Shown here: piece by piece, positions 17,007-30,428 of the stretch
How the letters are laid out: every line of letters begins with the position of its first letter
Numbering within the stretch: position 1 is the first letter of the stretch
Assembly: GCF_000306945.1 (NCBI RefSeq)
Contig: NC_018518.1
Location: 3,906,001 to 3,970,000 of the forward strand
Source of the DNA: Bordetella pertussis 18323
GTDB taxonomy: Bacteria > Pseudomonadota > Gammaproteobacteria > Burkholderiales > Burkholderiaceae_B
Reading direction: 5' to 3'
Length of the DNA: 64,000 nucleotides
The notes under the pieces: generated by a model
The model's input: only the letters and a program-made list of their open reading frames with translations
Databases searched by the model: none
Told to the model about the DNA's origin: nothing
Program-made: the position numbers and the translations under genes

Positions 17007-17030
17007 TAAAGTACGTATTTACGTACTTTA
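17007..17030. promoter_or_regulatory. Perfect 24-bp palindrome, probable GntR operator
   Basis: TAAAGTACGTA, TT, TACGTACTTTA: 11-bp arms, no mismatch, in the AT-rich gap between the divergent ligase-gntR and bug-SDR operons. Its size and place fit an operator of a dimeric GntR/HutC regulator that controls both operons. Confidence 0.75.
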
Positions 17031-17065
17031 GAAAAAGCCGGCGACGGATACAAGTGGAGGCAGGC

Positions 17066-18055
17066 ATGAAGCGAACACCTGGGCAGTGGCGCGCGTGCAG
17101 GGCGGCAGTCCGCGCCCTTATTGCCGCGTGCATGGCGACGCTGGCGGCGCAGGCAGGCGCCGCGGGCTACCCCGAGCATCCCGTGACGGTCGTGGTGCCG
17201 TATCCGCCCGGCGGCGCGGCGGACATCTTCGGGCGCGCCATCGCCCATGCGATGCAGCCGCACCTGAAGCAGACCGTGCTGGTGGAAAACCGGCCGGGCG
17301 CCGGCGGCAACGTCGGCATGACGTACGTCACGCGCAGCAAGCCCGACGGCTACACGCTGGGCCTGGGCACCATCGGTACGCAAAGCATCAACCAATTCCT
17401 CTACGCCGACATGCCGTACGACCCGGGCCGGGACCTGGTGCCGGTCGCGCTGGTGTCGACCACGCCCAACGTGCTGGCCGTCAGCGCCAGGTCTCCCTAC
17501 CGCACACTGGCCGACGTGATCGAGGCGGCCCGCCAGCGCAAGGACAACAAACTGACCTACGCGTCGCCGGGCGTGGGCTCGTCGGTGCACCTGGCCGGCG
17601 CCTATTTCGAGGCCGTGGCCGGAATCAGCCTGCTGCACGTGCCGTTCAAGGGCACTTCGGCCTCCCTGCCGGCGGTCGCGGGCGGGCAGGTCGATCTCCT
17701 GTTCGACAACCTGCCCGGCGCGCTGGCGCAGATCAAGGACGGTTCGCTGGTGCGCGGCATCGCCATCACCTCGGCGCAACGCGATCCCTCGGTGCCCGAC
17801 CTGCCCACTTTCGCCGAGGCCGGCGTCGCCGGTTTCGATGTGACGGCGTGGTTCGCGCTGTACGCGCCGCGCGGCACGCCGCAGCCGGTGGCGGCGGCCC
17901 GCCAGGGGTTGCAGGCGCCGGAGCTGGCGCGCCAGTTCGGCGCCATGGGCGCGCGGCCGGGCGACAAGTTCGGCGCGCAATTGGGCCAGTTCGAGCAGGC
18001 CGAACGCCAGAAGTGGGGCGAGCTGATCAAGCAACGCGGGATCCGCGCGCAATGA
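17066..18055 (+). CDS. Bug/TctC-type periplasmic substrate-binding protein
   Basis: ATG 17066 (MKRTPGQWRACRAAVRAL) follows GGAGG; an upstream in-frame GTG at 17054 is less likely. Residues 1-35 form a signal peptide ending AAQAGAAG. The mature part contains VTVVVPYPPGGAADIFGRAIA, ENRPGAGGNVGM, LTYASPGVGSSVHLAG, LLHVPFKGTSASLPAVAGGQVDLLFDN: the classic Bug signature. Bordetella encodes many such proteins, most without a cognate TctAB membrane pair nearby, as here. It binds a small carboxylate, with substrate unknown, and may also serve as a sensor. ATGA overlap with the SDR gene shows an operon. Confidence 0.92.
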   Translation: MKRTPGQWRACRAAVRALIAACMATLAAQAGAAGYPEHPVTVVVPYPPGGAADIFGRAIAHAMQPHLKQTVLVENRPGAGGNVGMTYVTRSKPDGYTLGLGTIGTQSINQFLYADMPYDPGRDLVPVALVSTTPNVLAVSARSPYRTLADVIEAARQRKDNKLTYASPGVGSSVHLAGAYFEAVAGISLLHVPFKGTSASLPAVAGGQVDLLFDNLPGALAQIKDGSLVRGIAITSAQRDPSVPDLPTFAEAGVAGFDVTAWFALYAPRGTPQPVAAARQGLQAPELARQFGAMGARPGDKFGAQLGQFEQAERQKWGELIKQRGIRAQ

Positions 18056-18762
18056 GCCGGCCCGTCGTCCTGGTCACCGGCGCGAGCCGCGGCATCGGCC
18101 GCGCCATCGCGCAACGCCTGCTGGCCGATGGTTATGACGTCGTGAACTTCAGCCGCGGCAAGCCGGCCGATGTGCTGCCGGGCGAGCGCTTCGTGCCGGT
18201 CGATCTGTCCGATACCGAAGCGGCGCGCCGCGCGGCCACCGAACTGGCGGCGCAGCGAGAAGTGCTGCATCTGGTCAACAACGCCGGCCTGATCGAAGTG
18301 GCCGGGATCGACCAGGTGGCGCCGGACGCCATGCAGCGCACGCTGGCGCTGAACCTGGTGGCGCCGCTGGTGCTGCTGCAGGCGCTGCTGCCGGGCATGC
18401 GGGCGCGCGGTTACGGGCGGGTCGTCAATATCGGCAGCCGCGCCGCGCTGGGCAAGCCCGGCCGTTCGGCCTATGGCGCCAGCAAGGCAGGGCTGGCCGG
18501 CATGTCGCGCACCTGGGCGCTGGAGCTGGCGCCGGCCGGCATCACGGTCAACGTCGTGGCGCCCGGTCCGATCGCCACGGAGCTGTTCAACCAGTCCAAC
18601 CCGCCGGGCGATCCGCGCACGCGGCAACTGGAAGCCGCCATTCCGGTGGGCCGCGTCGGCCGTCCCGACGAAGTGGCCCATGCGGTGGCCAGCCTGCTCG
18701 ACCCGCGCGCCGGGTTCATCACCGGGCAGGTGCTGTATGTGTGCGGGGGCATGACGGTGTGA
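18052..18762 (+). CDS. Short-chain dehydrogenase/reductase (FabG-like)
   Basis: A 236-aa SDR whose ATG overlaps the Bug gene stop (ATGA). Cofactor motif TGASRGIGRAIA at residues 9-20, NNAG at about 80, catalytic Ser in VNIGSRAALG and YGASK (Tyr-X3-Lys) at about 143. The C-terminal VAPGPIATELFNQ and GRVGRPDEVAHAVASLL are typical. Oxidises or reduces a hydroxyacyl or alcohol substrate with NAD(P)H; exact substrate unknown. Likely works with the CoA ligase divergently encoded. A REP-like palindrome follows the stop. Confidence 0.9.
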   Translation: MSRPVVLVTGASRGIGRAIAQRLLADGYDVVNFSRGKPADVLPGERFVPVDLSDTEAARRAATELAAQREVLHLVNNAGLIEVAGIDQVAPDAMQRTLALNLVAPLVLLQALLPGMRARGYGRVVNIGSRAALGKPGRSAYGASKAGLAGMSRTWALELAPAGITVNVVAPGPIATELFNQSNPPGDPRTRQLEAAIPVGRVGRPDEVAHAVASLLDPRAGFITGQVLYVCGGMTV

Positions 18763-18794
18763 GCGTGGCGGCCAAGTGCGCATGGTGTATGACG

Positions 18795-18824
18795 GGGTGC
18801 CTGTCCCCGCGGGGACAGGCACCC
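18795..18824. repeat. REP-like palindrome next to IS1663 copy A
   Basis: GGGTGCCTGTCCC, CGCG, GGGACAGGCACCC: perfect palindrome of the same family as at 14497, preceded by the same GTATGACGG context. The next partial unit, CTGCGGGGACAG (18829-18839), is where the IS110-family element is inserted. Confidence 0.8.
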
Positions 18825-18854
18825 TCCCTGCGGGGACAGATACCGTCTTGGCAG

Positions 18855-19880
18855 TCAACCGTTCATGGCGTAATTGGGCTGGTAGGGGATGCGGTTTTTG
18901 AGGACCCCGAAGCACAGATGCACCTGTTTTCTCATGGCCGCGCCCAGCGCGGCCTTTTTGCTTTTTCCTGCTTTGAGCAGGCGCTGGTAAAGGGCGCGGA
19001 TGTGGGGGTTGTGGCGGGTCCCAACCAGGGCCGCCATGTATAACGTGGCGCGCACCTGGGAGGGGCCGGCTTTGGACAGGCGTGCGCAGCTGTTCAGACT
19101 GCTGCCGGATTGGCGCTGCACAGGGACCACCCCGAGATAGGCGGCCAGGCTCTGGGCGGAGTCGATATGCCGATTGTGCATGACGGCCAGGATGGCGTTG
19201 CCGGCCTGAGGCCCGATGGCGGGGATGGAGTTCAGCAGCTCGCAGTCTTGCTTGAGGTCGGGGTGGTTGTCGATGTGCTGATCGATCGCCCGCTCGATTT
19301 GTTTGATCTGTTCGCGCAAGAACGCGATGGCCTTGTCGATGGAACCATCGACCAAGGGCGCCGAGGGGCTGAACTGGCTCTTCTCTTTGCGATTGAGCTC
19401 ACGCAACAGATCCTTGCTCAGCGCCTCGCGTCGCGTCAACAAGGCGCGCAGTTGACGCGCATGCAAGGGCGCCGGGTGCCACAGCGCCGGGCTCAGCGTC
19501 TGTCCATAGCGAGCCAGCACGTAGCTGTCGAGCGCATCATTTTTGGAGCGCAGCGCCAAGGCCTTGGCAAAGTCCCGGGCCTGGGCGGGATTGACCAAAG
19601 AGACCCGGACCTGGGGCAGCGCCGTGGCCGCTTGCTCGTGATACAGACCCGTAGGCTCCAGGATGGCGTGCAACTGCGCCGGCTGTGCGCCGTGTTTGGC
19701 GCACCACGCCAGCAGGGCTTGTACGCCCGCGGCGGTGTTGACCACCACCTTAGTCTTATGCTTGTCAGCCTCAGCCGTCAGCAACGTGCAATCCAGCTTG
19801 GCCTTTGATACATCAATACCTATGAAAACATGGACTTGGCCTCCTGCAGATAACAAACTGCTGTCAGCCACTGCGCCCAC
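18855..19880 (-). CDS. IS110-family transposase (IS1663 copy A)
   Basis: 341-aa frame. N-terminal RuvC-like DEDD domain: FIGIDVSKAKLDC (Asp), LEPTGLYHE (Glu), and SKNDALDSYVLARYG (DxxD). C-terminal Tnp domain: LNSIPAIGPQAGNAILAVM (hairpin-helix-hairpin) and VPVQRQSGSSLNS with the catalytic serine. The true start is unclear: the only strong Shine-Dalgarno sequence (AGGAGG) precedes an ATG in another frame (see findings). Differs from copy B at two residues (DKHKTK versus DKRKTK; MRKQVH versus MRKLVH). Confidence 0.93.
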   Translation of the reverse strand: MGAVADSSLLSAGGQVHVFIGIDVSKAKLDCTLLTAEADKHKTKVVVNTAAGVQALLAWCAKHGAQPAQLHAILEPTGLYHEQAATALPQVRVSLVNPAQARDFAKALALRSKNDALDSYVLARYGQTLSPALWHPAPLHARQLRALLTRREALSKDLLRELNRKEKSQFSPSAPLVDGSIDKAIAFLREQIKQIERAIDQHIDNHPDLKQDCELLNSIPAIGPQAGNAILAVMHNRHIDSAQSLAAYLGVVPVQRQSGSSLNSCARLSKAGPSQVRATLYMAALVGTRHNPHIRALYQRLLKAGKSKKAALGAAMRKQVHLCFGVLKNRIPYQPNYAMNG

Positions 19881-20039
19881 TTGCCTTGTACATACAGGGT
19901 CCTCGCCCTACGATACCGTCCAGTGTCTCGCCGGCCCAGCAGTGCGCTGCCGAGCCGCTATCTGTCCCACAAAGTCCTCGCTTTGGGCACCAACTCGCGG
20001 TCATCGGCGTGCGGTGGTGATAGCTAATCACCACCGGAG
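19881..20039 (-). ncRNA. Predicted bridge RNA, IS1663 copy A
   Basis: Non-coding left end of the element. On the minus strand it carries, in order, GGTGCC (19991-19986), GGGACAG (19968-19962), ACGGTATC (19919-19912) and TACAAG (19890-19885). The first two match the left half and the reverse complement of the right half of the REP-like target; the last two match the right end and the reverse complement of the left end of the element. This is the guide order of IS110-family bridge RNAs. RNA ends and folding are inferred. Confidence 0.6.
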
Positions 20040-20108
20040 GAAAGATACAAGGCACCGGAGGAGTTTGCCGGAGCCAGTCCCTCTGCACGGCAGGCACGGA
20101 AGTTTGCC

Positions 20109-20138
20109 GGTGCCAGTCCCCCTGCGGGGACAGGCACC
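20109..20138. repeat. REP-like palindrome beyond IS1663 copy A
   Basis: GGTGCCAGTCCCC, CTGC, GGGGACAGGCACC: family member with one mismatch in the left arm (CAGT for CTGT). A more degraded unit lies at about 20072-20098. They show that copy A sits inside a cluster of these repeats between the SDR and pabC genes. Confidence 0.7.
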
Positions 20139-20142
20139 GGAG

Positions 20143-20769
20143 TCAGTGGTATTGCACCTCTATCCATCCGCGCAGGGCGTTGGACAGGCGGATCGATTCG
20201 GCGCTGCGCAGGTCCGACATGGTGAGGGTGCGTTCCTGGACTTTGCCCTGGTCGATCAGTTCGGCGCGCTGCACGCCGGGCAGGCAGCCGCTGGCGATGG
20301 GCGGGGTGTACCAGCGTCCGCCCAGTTCGAGGTAGACATTGCTGCGGCTGCCTTCGCACAGTTCGCCGTGCTGGTTCAGGTACAGCAGGTCGAACACCCG
20401 GGGATGGGATGGCAGCCATTCGATGGTGTGGGCGTACCAGGGGCGGTAGGTCGTCTTGTAGCGCAGCAGCGGCTCGTCGGCATCCAGCGCCTCCGGCGCC
20501 AGCATCACTTCCTGGTCGGGCGGCAGCGGCGCCAGCGGCGCGGTCTGGATGTCGTGGCTGCCGTCGCGCGCCAGCAGCAGGCGCAGCCGGTGCGGACCGG
20601 GGGCGTGCAGGCCGCGCACGGCGGCCATGATGGCGGATTCGACGGCCGGCTCGTTGCAGCGATACCGCAATGCCTGGCAGGAGGTCAGCAGCCGCGCGAG
20701 GTGGCGCCCCAGCAGCGGCAGCTGGCGGTCGGCCGTGACCAGGATGGTTTCGATGAGCTCGGGTTGCAT
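20143..20769 (-). CDS. pabC: Class IV aminotransferase, probable aminodeoxychorismate lyase
   Basis: A 208-aa fold-type IV PLP enzyme: LLRYKTTYRPWYAHTI carries the PLP lysine (KTTYR), LLYLNQHGELCEGSRSNVYLE is the substrate-side signature, and CLPGVQRAELID the C-terminal phosphate-binding region. It lies 55 nt downstream of pabB in the same direction. PabC releases pyruvate from 4-amino-4-deoxychorismate to give p-aminobenzoate for folate. It is shorter at the N terminus than typical PabC (about 270 aa), and resembles the C-terminal domain of PabB-PabC fusions seen in other beta-proteobacteria, now as a separate frame. Confidence 0.8.
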   Translation of the reverse strand: MQPELIETILVTADRQLPLLGRHLARLLTSCQALRYRCNEPAVESAIMAAVRGLHAPGPHRLRLLLARDGSHDIQTAPLAPLPPDQEVMLAPEALDADEPLLRYKTTYRPWYAHTIEWLPSHPRVFDLLYLNQHGELCEGSRSNVYLELGGRWYTPPIASGCLPGVQRAELIDQGKVQERTLTMSDLRSAESIRLSNALRGWIEVQYH

Positions 20770-20824
20770 GCGGTTCCTTGCGGCGCGGTGCCCCAGCTAG
20801 TGTAGGCCAAGCGGCGCGCCGGCG

Positions 20825-21952
20825 TCAGCCCAGGATGCGCGCTTTCCAATGGCATTCCTGCCATTCCTGCGCGGCGTCCGAGTCGTGCACGATACCGCCG
20901 CCCACGCCGTACACGCCGTGGCCGGCGCGATCCAGCACCAGCGTGCGGATCGCCACGTTGAGCGAGAAATCGCCATCGGGCGCCAGCCAGCCGATACTGC
21001 CGCAATACAGCCCGCGCGGCGCCGCCTCCATCTGGCGAATGCGCCGCATCGCGGCGATCTTGGGCGCGCCGGTGATCGAGCCGCAGGGAAACAGCGCGCG
21101 CAGCACGTCGGCCAGGCCGGCGTGCGGCGCATGGGCCGAGACGGTCGAGGTCATGGTCCACACGGTGGGGTAGCGTTCCAGCGAGAACAGGGCATCGACC
21201 TTGACCGAGCCCGGCGTGGCCAGGCGCCCCAGGTCGTTGCGCAGCAGGTCGACGATCATGAGGTTTTCGGCGCGGTTCTTGTCGCTGGCCAGCAGCTCGC
21301 GCCCCAGCCGCGCGTCTTCGGCCGGATCGGCGTGCCGCGGCGCGGTGCCTTTCATCGGGCGCGTCACCAGGCGTTCGCCCTGGCGCGCCACGAACAGTTC
21401 CGGCGAGAACGACAGGATGGTGCGTTCGCCGTCCTCGATGTAGGCGCCGTTCCCCACGGGATGGCGCGCCGCGATCTGCCGGTACAGTAGGCGGGGGTCG
21501 CCCTCGATGCGCACGTCCAGCGGCTGGGTGTAGTTGACCTGGTACAGCTCGCCCGCGGCGATCAGCTCGCGGATGGCGTCGACCGCGCGCAGATAGTCGT
21601 CCCGCGCCATACGCGGCGCGACCGAGACGATGCGCGCCGCCGGCGTGGCGGGCGCGGGCCAGGGCGCTTCGACCTCGGCGCGCTCGAAGGCCAGCGCGGT
21701 CAGGCGCGCCCGGCCGTCCTCGCGGGGCGCGGGCGCCGCCCCGGACGCGGGCGCCCGCAAGGCCTCCGGCAGCAGCCATTCGCCCAGTTCGTAGTCGAGC
21801 AGCAGCGCGATCCAGCGGCCGCCGGCGCGCGCCCGCTCGATCTCCCGCAGGGCGGGCGCCACGGCGTCGACGCTGCGCGCCTCGATGCGGATCGGGTCGC
21901 CGGCCAGGCGCAGGGCGCGTCCGGCCAGCCGGTCTTCAAAACGGCATTCCAT
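20825..21952 (-). CDS. pabB: Aminodeoxychorismate synthase component I
   Basis: A 375-aa chorismate-binding enzyme: FSPELFVARQGERLVTRPMKGTAPR, shown as LFVARQGERLVTRPMKGT, has the PIKGT-like motif; IVDLLRNDLGR, GSVKVDALFSLERYPTVWTM, LFPCGSITGAPKIAAMRRI complete the active site and Mg-binding residues. The N-terminal region is short compared with E. coli PabB (453 aa). It converts chorismate plus ammonia, supplied by PabA, to aminodeoxychorismate. The start lies 5 nt from the uvrA stop, so it is probably read from the uvrA transcript. Confidence 0.9.
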   Translation of the reverse strand: MECRFEDRLAGRALRLAGDPIRIEARSVDAVAPALREIERARAGGRWIALLLDYELGEWLLPEALRAPASGAAPAPREDGRARLTALAFERAEVEAPWPAPATPAARIVSVAPRMARDDYLRAVDAIRELIAAGELYQVNYTQPLDVRIEGDPRLLYRQIAARHPVGNGAYIEDGERTILSFSPELFVARQGERLVTRPMKGTAPRHADPAEDARLGRELLASDKNRAENLMIVDLLRNDLGRLATPGSVKVDALFSLERYPTVWTMTSTVSAHAPHAGLADVLRALFPCGSITGAPKIAAMRRIRQMEAAPRGLYCGSIGWLAPDGDFSLNVAIRTLVLDRAGHGVYGVGGGIVHDSDAAQEWQECHWKARILG

Positions 21953-21957
21953 TGCTT

Positions 21958-27675
<5,718 letters not shown>

Positions 27676-27930
27676 GGGGCGTAATCGTAGCCTGAGGGAG
27701 GACAGCGGCGGAGTACGGGCTGCGCCGCCATGCGGGAACGCGGCGCCGGCGGGCAGTCAACGGCCGGACCGTTGCCTTGCCAGCGCCGCAGCGTCCGGAT
27801 TTTCGTGCTGTATAAATAAACAGTATCGCAGATTTTCCTGATGTCTTGCTGGCCAGGATCCAGGAAGACTGTCCGATGGGGCGTGACCGCCGGTGGCGCC
27901 GGCCTGGCCGGGCCCATGCTCCCTCGCGGC

Positions 27931-27960
27931 TTGGCGGCCCCGCCTGTTTCAGGCTAAAAT
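27931..27960 (+). promoter_or_regulatory. Probable sigma-70 promoter for the small basic protein
   Basis: TTGGCG (27931-27936), 18-nt spacer, TAAAAT (27955-27960). It lies in the 370-nt gap between uvrA and the small gene; the rest of that gap (27676-27930) holds no gene I can support, only an AT-rich patch near 27800-27840 (TATAAATAAACAGTAT) that may hold the divergent uvrA promoter. Confidence 0.5.
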
Positions 27961-28045
27961 GCCGAGTTATTCAGATTTTCGCCGTCGCCTTTTCGCGCCT
28001 GCAATGGCAGGGGCGGGCGCGGCGGCCACCCCACTGGAGATCATC

Positions 28046-28174
28046 ATGGCCGAACGCAAACGCGTGCGTCGCAACACCCTGGAACGCCGTTGCCTGGGCA
28101 AGGCTTTCAAGCGTCTTTTCGTGAAGTCGCCCAAGGGCGTTTTCAAGATGCTGGAAAAGATCAAGCGCGTGTAA
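28046..28174 (+). CDS. Small, strongly basic protein (42 aa)
   Basis: ATG 28046 follows GGAG with 6-nt spacing. The protein starts MAERKRVRRNTLERRCLGKA and ends KGVFKMLEKIKRV: about 17 Lys/Arg against 3 Glu, with two likely amphipathic helices. Codon use is ordinary for the region. A promoter-like pair upstream and a strong terminator 19 nt downstream make it an independent unit. I recognise no family; RNA, DNA or membrane binding would all fit. A longer frame from 27893 is unlikely, because it starts upstream of the predicted promoter. Confidence 0.6.
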   Translation: MAERKRVRRNTLERRCLGKAFKRLFVKSPKGVFKMLEKIKRV

Positions 28175-28192
28175 GTTGCGTTGCTTGCAGGT

Positions 28193-28226
28193 AAAAAAAC
28201 CGCTGGCCCTTGCCGGCGGTTTTTTT
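28193..28226 (+). terminator. Rho-independent terminator
   Basis: AAAAAAACCGC, a 12-nt loop region, then GCGGTTTTTTT. The A and T tracts on both sides let it work in either direction, ending both the small-protein gene and the leftward LysR gene. Confidence 0.85.
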
Positions 28227-28242
28227 ATGCGCGGCGCCGGGG

Positions 28243-29187
28243 TCAGGCGCGCGGCTGCGGGCCGGTCGGCGCGGGTCCGAGCATCGGCCGGACGAAATCC
28301 ATGAACACGCGCGTGCGGCCCGGCAGGATCGGCGAGGGGTACACCGCGTAGATGGAGATCGGCTACACCCGCCACTGGGGCAGTACGCGGCGCAGCGAGT
28401 TGCGTTCGATCACGGGATCGAGCACCTGGCAATGCGGCAGGCGCGTGATGCCCAGCCCCAGCCCGGCCAGCGTGCCGACCACGCTGATGTTGTTGCCCGC
28501 CACGTGGCCGCTTACCTCGACGCGCTCGGTGCGTTCGCCATTGTGCAGCGTCCAGTGCGAATGTTCCGGGTCGATGGCCGTGCGCAGGCATTCGTGGCGG
28601 CCCAGGTCGGCGGGGTCGCGCGGCTCGCCGTAGCGGGCCAGATAATCTTCCGAGGCGTACAGGTAGCTGTCGAGCGAAATGATTTCGTCGACCACGGTAT
28701 TGGGATCCGGCGTTTCGTCGTCGCCGCTGTCGCGCCCGAAGCGCAGGATGACGTCGAAGGGGGCGCCCTGCGAGGTCGCGCTGGCATTCAGGTTGAGATC
28801 GAATTCGCAATCGATCTCGGGGTAGCTGTCCAGGAATGCGCCCAGCGAGGTCGGCAGCAGCCAGATCGCCAGGCTGTACGGCATGGATATGTTCAGCCGG
28901 CCCTTGGGGCGGCCCGTCAGCGATTCCAGTTGTTCGCGCGCCAGCCGCGTTTCGTCGATCAGGCCCTGGCAACGTAGCAGATAGACCGTGCCGGCGTCGG
29001 TCAGCTCCAGGCGCCGGGTATTGCGGTTGATCAGCCGCAGGCCGATGGCCTTTTCCAGCTGGTTGATGCGCCGCGACAGCGTCGACGTCGGCATGTCCAG
29101 CGCGCGGGCGGCCAGGCTGAAGCTCTTGCGCTTGGCGACTTCGACGAACAGGGCGATATCGTTGAGCTGGACGGTTTGCGCTTGCAT
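28243..29187 (-). pseudogene. LysR-family regulator with an in-frame nonsense codon
   Basis: Start ATG 29187 (MQAQTVQLNDIALFVEVAKR). The winged helix (SFSLAARALDMPTSTLSRRI) and effector domain (LNISMPYSLAIWLLPTSL) are those of the CrgA-like branch. The frame stops at TAG (28363-28365) after LPQWRV, but the same frame continues for 39 codons as PISIYAVYPSPILPGRTR then VFMDFVRPML to TGA at 28243, exactly the expected C terminus of this branch. A single base change explains the stop. The truncated 275-aa protein may fold partly, but it lacks the last strand and helix of the effector domain. Confidence 0.85.
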
Positions 29188-29239
29188 GACGGGGTCGGAC
29201 AGGTACGGCGCGAGTGTACCGCGTCCTATAGCGAAGTAA

Positions 29240-29264
29240 GAATATGCCAATAGATGACATATTC
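29240..29264. promoter_or_regulatory. Inverted repeat upstream of the broken lysR
   Basis: GAATATG (29240-29246), 11 nt, CATATTC (29258-29264), in an AT-rich divergent gap between this lysR and the glycosyltransferase gene. It may be the regulator's own operator; inferred from position and symmetry only. Confidence 0.35.
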
Positions 29265-29375
29265 AATTGCAAAATGAGAGGGAGTGCGCGTGTGCCTGCG
29301 AGGCTTATCCCATACACTGCAACTCTCGCGCCACCCCCATAACCGACTCGTCCGTTGCGTACCGGCTAAACGAGC

Positions 29376-30311
29376 ATGATCGATTCGCAATTCCAATTCA
29401 CGGTGCTGACGCCCACGTATAACCGGGCCGTCACGTTGCACCGAGTGTTCCAGTCACTGCAACGCCAGACCTGTCGGGATTTCGAATGGGTCGTCGTCGA
29501 CGATGGTTCCACCGACAATACGCACGAGGTGGTGCGGGCCTGGCAGGCGCAGGCGGATTTTCCCATCCGCTATGTGTGGCAGCACAACCAGCACAAGAAA
29601 ACCGCCTTCAACCGCGGCGTGCGCGAAGCGCGCGGCATGCTGGTGGTGGGCCTGGACAGCGACGACGAAATCCCGCCCGACGCCCTGGCCATACTCAAGG
29701 ACGCCTGGGAGGGCATACCCGCCGACCGGCGCGAGACCTATGTGGCGGTCACCGGCCTGTGCGCGCGGCCCGACGGTTCCATCGTGGGCGACCGCTTCCC
29801 GCAGGATGTCTTCGACAGCACGGCGGTGGACATGTACTTCCGCTACCGCGTGCAGGGCGAGAAATTCGGCGCCATGCGCGCCGATGTGCTGCGCCGCTTT
29901 CCGTTTCCCGAGGACGTGGCCGGCTTCGTGCCGGAAAGCCTGGTGTGGTGGGCGATCTCGCGCGCCGGCTATCTCAGCCGCTTCATCAACCGGGTCGTGC
30001 GTGTGTACCACGACACGCCGGGCGGCCTGAGCCAGGGCGGCGTGTCCCTGAGCAGCAATATCCAGGGCCTGTACCTGCTGGCCTGGGACATGCTGCAGCA
30101 TCACCTGGACTGGTTTCGCTACCGGCCGCGGGAGTTCATCATGGCGGCGGCGCGCTACACGCGTTTTCGCCTGCACCTGGACAACTCCGGCCTGCCCACC
30201 GCGGTGCAGGCGTACCGGCTGACCCAGCCGTCCGCGCGGCTGCTGGTCCTGCTGATGTGGCCGCTGGGCTATCTGCTGTATCGCCGCGATCGCCGCCGCG
30301 GCGTGGCCTGA
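29376..30311 (+). CDS. Family 2 glycosyltransferase
   Basis: A 311-aa GT-A fold enzyme: FTVLTPTYNRAVTLHRVF at the N terminus, WVVVDDGSTDNT for nucleotide binding, and LVVGLDSDDEIPPDAL, with the metal-binding DSDD, at about residue 93. A single hydrophobic segment near the C terminus (ARLLVLLMWPLGYLLYRR) may tether it to the inner membrane. It transfers a sugar to an unknown acceptor; no other surface polysaccharide genes are next to it. Divergent from the broken lysR. Confidence 0.88.
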   Translation: MIDSQFQFTVLTPTYNRAVTLHRVFQSLQRQTCRDFEWVVVDDGSTDNTHEVVRAWQAQADFPIRYVWQHNQHKKTAFNRGVREARGMLVVGLDSDDEIPPDALAILKDAWEGIPADRRETYVAVTGLCARPDGSIVGDRFPQDVFDSTAVDMYFRYRVQGEKFGAMRADVLRRFPFPEDVAGFVPESLVWWAISRAGYLSRFINRVVRVYHDTPGGLSQGGVSLSSNIQGLYLLAWDMLQHHLDWFRYRPREFIMAAARYTRFRLHLDNSGLPTAVQAYRLTQPSARLLVLLMWPLGYLLYRRDRRRGVA

Positions 30312-30363
30312 GCGCCTGCGCCCGCGGCGGCGGGTGCCCCCCGGTATCGGCACAAACCCCTAA

Positions 30364-30393
30364 TTGACGCGCGAAGCGGCGCTACGGCAATAT
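30364..30393 (+). promoter_or_regulatory. Probable sigma-70 promoter of the peptide ABC operon
   Basis: TTGACG (30364-30369), 18-nt spacer, CAATAT (30388-30393), 36 nt before the start of the binding-protein gene. Confidence 0.5.
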
Positions 30394-30428
30394 CCGGCGG
30401 TCATTCAGATATCTGTCAGGAGCTAACC

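Larger units (their letters stand above)
18839..20050 (-). mobile_element. IS1663-type IS110-family element, copy A (1,212 bp)
   Basis: Read on the minus strand, the junctions are GGTGCC|TTGTATC on the left and GACGGTATC|TGTCCCC on the right; removing the element rebuilds GGTGCC-TGTCCCC, the arm of the REP-like palindrome. There are no terminal inverted repeats and no long target duplication, as expected of IS110-family elements; the ends share a CT core dinucleotide, so boundaries are uncertain by 1-2 bp. Copy B at 37549-38760 is the same length, in the opposite orientation and nearly identical. The element has about 170 nt of non-coding left end, one transposase gene and about 16 nt of right end. 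Confidence 0.92.
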
